From Candidatus Scatonaster coprocaballi (lineage in GTDB: Bacteria; Bacillota; Clostridia; Saccharofermentanales; Saccharofermentanaceae), in NCBI GenBank assembly GCA_018064475.1, contig JAGHVD010000073.1, positions 1 to 34,884 on the forward strand: a stretch of DNA of 34,884 nucleotides, in the 5' to 3' direction. Each line of letters opens with the position of its first letter. Position 1 is the first letter of the stretch. Position numbers and translations under genes: made by a program. Under the pieces are notes generated by a model. It saw only the letters and a program-made list of their open reading frames with translations, was not told the DNA's origin and searched no databases. Shown here piece by piece: positions 33,277 to 34,884 of this stretch.

Positions 33277-33306
33277 TAGACATTAATCTGTGCAATATGT
33301 TAATAT
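33277..33306 (+). promoter_or_regulatory. Candidate promoter of the moxR-DUF58 genes
   Basis: TAGACA (33277-33282) and TAATAT (33301-33306) are 18 bp apart, each one mismatch from consensus. The leader would be about 65 bases. A second A/T-rich element (TATATT at 33312) is an alternative -10. Confidence 0.35.
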
Positions 33307-33376
33307 CACCTTATATTTTAGCGTGATTTGTTGAGGGATAAAGACGAACTCACACTCGCGCTTTTCGGAGGTAAAT

Positions 33377-34357
33377 ATGGAAACGACATCAAATATCACA
33401 GCTTCCAAGATCGTCAACAACATTAACAAGGTCATTGTCGGTAAAGACAAGCAGATTGAGATGCTGATGGTCTCACTGATCGTAGGCGGTCACGTATTGC
33501 TTCAGGATGTGCCGGGAACCGGAAAGACCAAGACCGCTCGTGCCCTTGCACAGTCTTTGAAACTTGATTTCAAGCGTGTCCAGTTTACCATCGATCTGCT
33601 GCCTTCTGACTTAACAGGTATTCACTACTTCGATAAAAGTTCGGATGAATTCAAATTCCGTCCGGGACCGATTTTTACCAATATTCTGTTGGCCGATGAG
33701 ATCAACCGTGCGACCGCCAGAACGCAGTCCAGTCTTCTCGAATGTATGGAAGAGAAACAGGTCACCGTAGATGGCGAGACACGTCCGCTTCCTCCGCCTT
33801 TCTTGGTTATTGCGACGCAGAACCCAATTGAGTCACAGGGTACATTCCCACTTCCGGAAGCTCAGCTTGACCGTTTCCTTATGATGCTTTCTATGGAATA
33901 TCCGACTAAAGAAGAGAGTATTGCCATCCTCAAGCGTTTCGCCACAGAAGACCCGCTTACCTCCCTGGAATCTGTCGCAGATCCTTCCGAACTTCTGGCC
34001 ATGCAGGAAGAAGCCAAGAAGATCCATGTATCCGATTTACTTTATGAATATGCTACAGCCATCGTCGACGCAACAAGACATTCTTCGGAAATTCGTGTTG
34101 GTGCAAGCCCACGTGCTTTACTCGCCTATGTTGCCGCAGCCAAAGCATTAGCGCTGCTTCGTGGCCGCACATATTGCGTACCGGATGATTTCAAGGAGTT
34201 GGCCGTACCAGTCCTAGCACATCGTCTGACACTGAACTCAAATGGCTTTTCTTCTTCAGACGGCAAATTCCTCAGTCAGCATGATTATGCCACCTCAATC
34301 GTAACAAGTATTCTGGATACTGTACCTTGTCCAACGGAGGATTTCACTCGCGCATGA
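33377..34357 (+). CDS. MoxR-family AAA+ ATPase
   Basis: MoxR ATPases act as chaperone-like activators, usually beside DUF58 and von Willebrand A proteins. The 326-residue protein has Walker A GTGKT (47-51) in QDVPGTGKTKTARAL, the hallmark FKRVQFTIDLLPSDLTG, Walker B LLADEINRA, then RTQSSLLECMEEKQVTVDG and sensor-1-like VIATQNPIESQGTFPLPEAQLDRF, and a C-terminal lid with RVGASPRALLA. GGAGG lies 5 bases before the ATG. It overlaps the DUF58 gene as ATGA, the usual genetic arrangement. The client is not known. Confidence 0.95.
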   Translation: METTSNITASKIVNNINKVIVGKDKQIEMLMVSLIVGGHVLLQDVPGTGKTKTARALAQSLKLDFKRVQFTIDLLPSDLTGIHYFDKSSDEFKFRPGPIFTNILLADEINRATARTQSSLLECMEEKQVTVDGETRPLPPPFLVIATQNPIESQGTFPLPEAQLDRFLMMLSMEYPTKEESIAILKRFATEDPLTSLESVADPSELLAMQEEAKKIHVSDLLYEYATAIVDATRHSSEIRVGASPRALLAYVAAAKALALLRGRTYCVPDDFKELAVPVLAHRLTLNSNGFSSSDGKFLSQHDYATSIVTSILDTVPCPTEDFTRA

Positions 34358-34884
34358 GGCTTCTGGTTTTACTGATTCTTCTGGCGATACTTGCCGCACT
34401 CGAACTGTTTGTCTACCGCAAGCATGCGCTGGATAACCTCTCTCTTGATGTGCGGTTTTCCAAGAGAGTCGCTCGTTTCGGTGAAACCGTTGAAGTCATT
34501 GAAACTGCACAGAACAACAAGAGACTCCCCCTGCCTTTCCTGCTTCTGAAGTTTGAGGCGCCAACCTCTCTTCAGTTTCTGGACATGACAAACACCACGT
34601 CTTCAGACTTACTCTATCGTGAAGACATGCTTACTATGAAGTCTTTCTCGCAGCATACACGTCGCATTAAGGCCTGTTGTACGCAAAGAGGATACTACTC
34701 GTTCTTCCGCGTCAACATCACCACATCTGACCTTCTACTCATTGATAAACTGAATCGAAACTTTGAGAATGATGCTCACTTGACGGTACTTCCGGAAGAA
34801 ATCCCAACCAGCGAGCTTCAACCTCTTCTTTCCATCACACTCAGTGACGTCATGCAAAGAAGAACCCTTCTGACCGATCCATTC
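34354..34884 (+). CDS. DUF58-containing membrane protein, 3' end outside window
   Basis: The frame is open from the ATG at 34354, which overlaps the moxR stop codon, to the last base: 177 codons without a stop. The start MRLLVLLILLAILAALELFVY is one membrane helix, followed by a strand-rich region with SLDVRFSKRVARFGETVEV and CCTQRGYYSFFRVNITTSDL. The latter matches the R-G-x-Y-x-(F/L)-xx-(V/I) stretch that precedes the DUF58 core in these proteins. The conserved DUF58 motif itself would lie beyond the window. Assignment rests on this pattern plus the moxR overlap. Confidence 0.82.
   Translation, partial: MRLLVLLILLAILAALELFVYRKHALDNLSLDVRFSKRVARFGETVEVIETAQNNKRLPLPFLLLKFEAPTSLQFLDMTNTTSSDLLYREDMLTMKSFSQHTRRIKACCTQRGYYSFFRVNITTSDLLLIDKLNRNFENDAHLTVLPEEIPTSELQPLLSITLSDVMQRRTLLTDPF

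Overview
The window looks like a chromosomal segment from a low-to-mid GC Gram-positive bacterium, most likely a member of the Clostridia. This is inferred from the gene content: a sortase-type surface protein, strong GGAGG-type ribosome binding sites, a class II fructose-bisphosphate aldolase, a family 4 uracil-DNA glycosylase and an XRE-cupin regulator paired with an acyl-CoA ligase. I see no rRNA, tRNA, transposase, phage gene or CRISPR array. Almost every base is assigned to a gene or a short regulatory gap.

Layout, left to right. (1) 1-196 holds a noncoding stretch I cannot name, then a terminator. (2) 197-8938 (-) is one 2,913-residue cell-wall-anchored surface protein. About 550 residues of DUF11, Cna-B-like and InlB-like domains are repeated three times in tandem, followed by four more InlB-like repeats and an FPKTG sorting signal. 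(3) 9067-10025 (-) encodes an Smr-domain protein and a family 4 uracil-DNA glycosylase. An RsuA-type pseudouridine synthase (+) diverges from them and appears to be leaderless. (4) 10862-15520 (-) is a five-gene run: a GT2 glycosyltransferase, UDP-galactopyranose mutase (glf), a second GT2, a membrane protein with a degenerate J-like domain, and an unrecognised cysteine-rich protein with a U32-peptidase-like motif. This suggests a galactofuranose-containing surface glycan. (5) 15656-22289 (-) is leuC-leuD-leuB-ppx-ppk, very tightly packed with overlapping junctions, so leucine biosynthesis and polyphosphate metabolism probably share a transcript. (6) 22438-24783 (+) encodes a small zinc-ribbon protein and an ABC-F ATPase. 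(7) 24870-25889 (-) is a membrane-anchored polysaccharide deacetylase. A 396-bp gap follows. (8) 26286-27254 (-) is fba with its own promoter. (9) 27375-33109 (-) is an operon of XRE-cupin regulator, acyl-CoA/AMP ligase, valS and a two-TM membrane protein. (10) 33377-34884 (+) is a MoxR ATPase and the start of a DUF58 protein cut by the window end.

Promoters: five of the start regions show an extended -10 (TGnTATAAT or close) with no convincing -35. fba and the XRE-cupin operon have good -35/-10 pairs with 17-bp spacing. The observations most worth following are the leu-ppx-ppk operon, the triplicated surface-protein cassette, the J-like and cysteine-rich unknowns in the galactofuranose run, and valS inside a ligase/regulator operon. 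I could not run any homology search; all family names come from motifs read in the translations.
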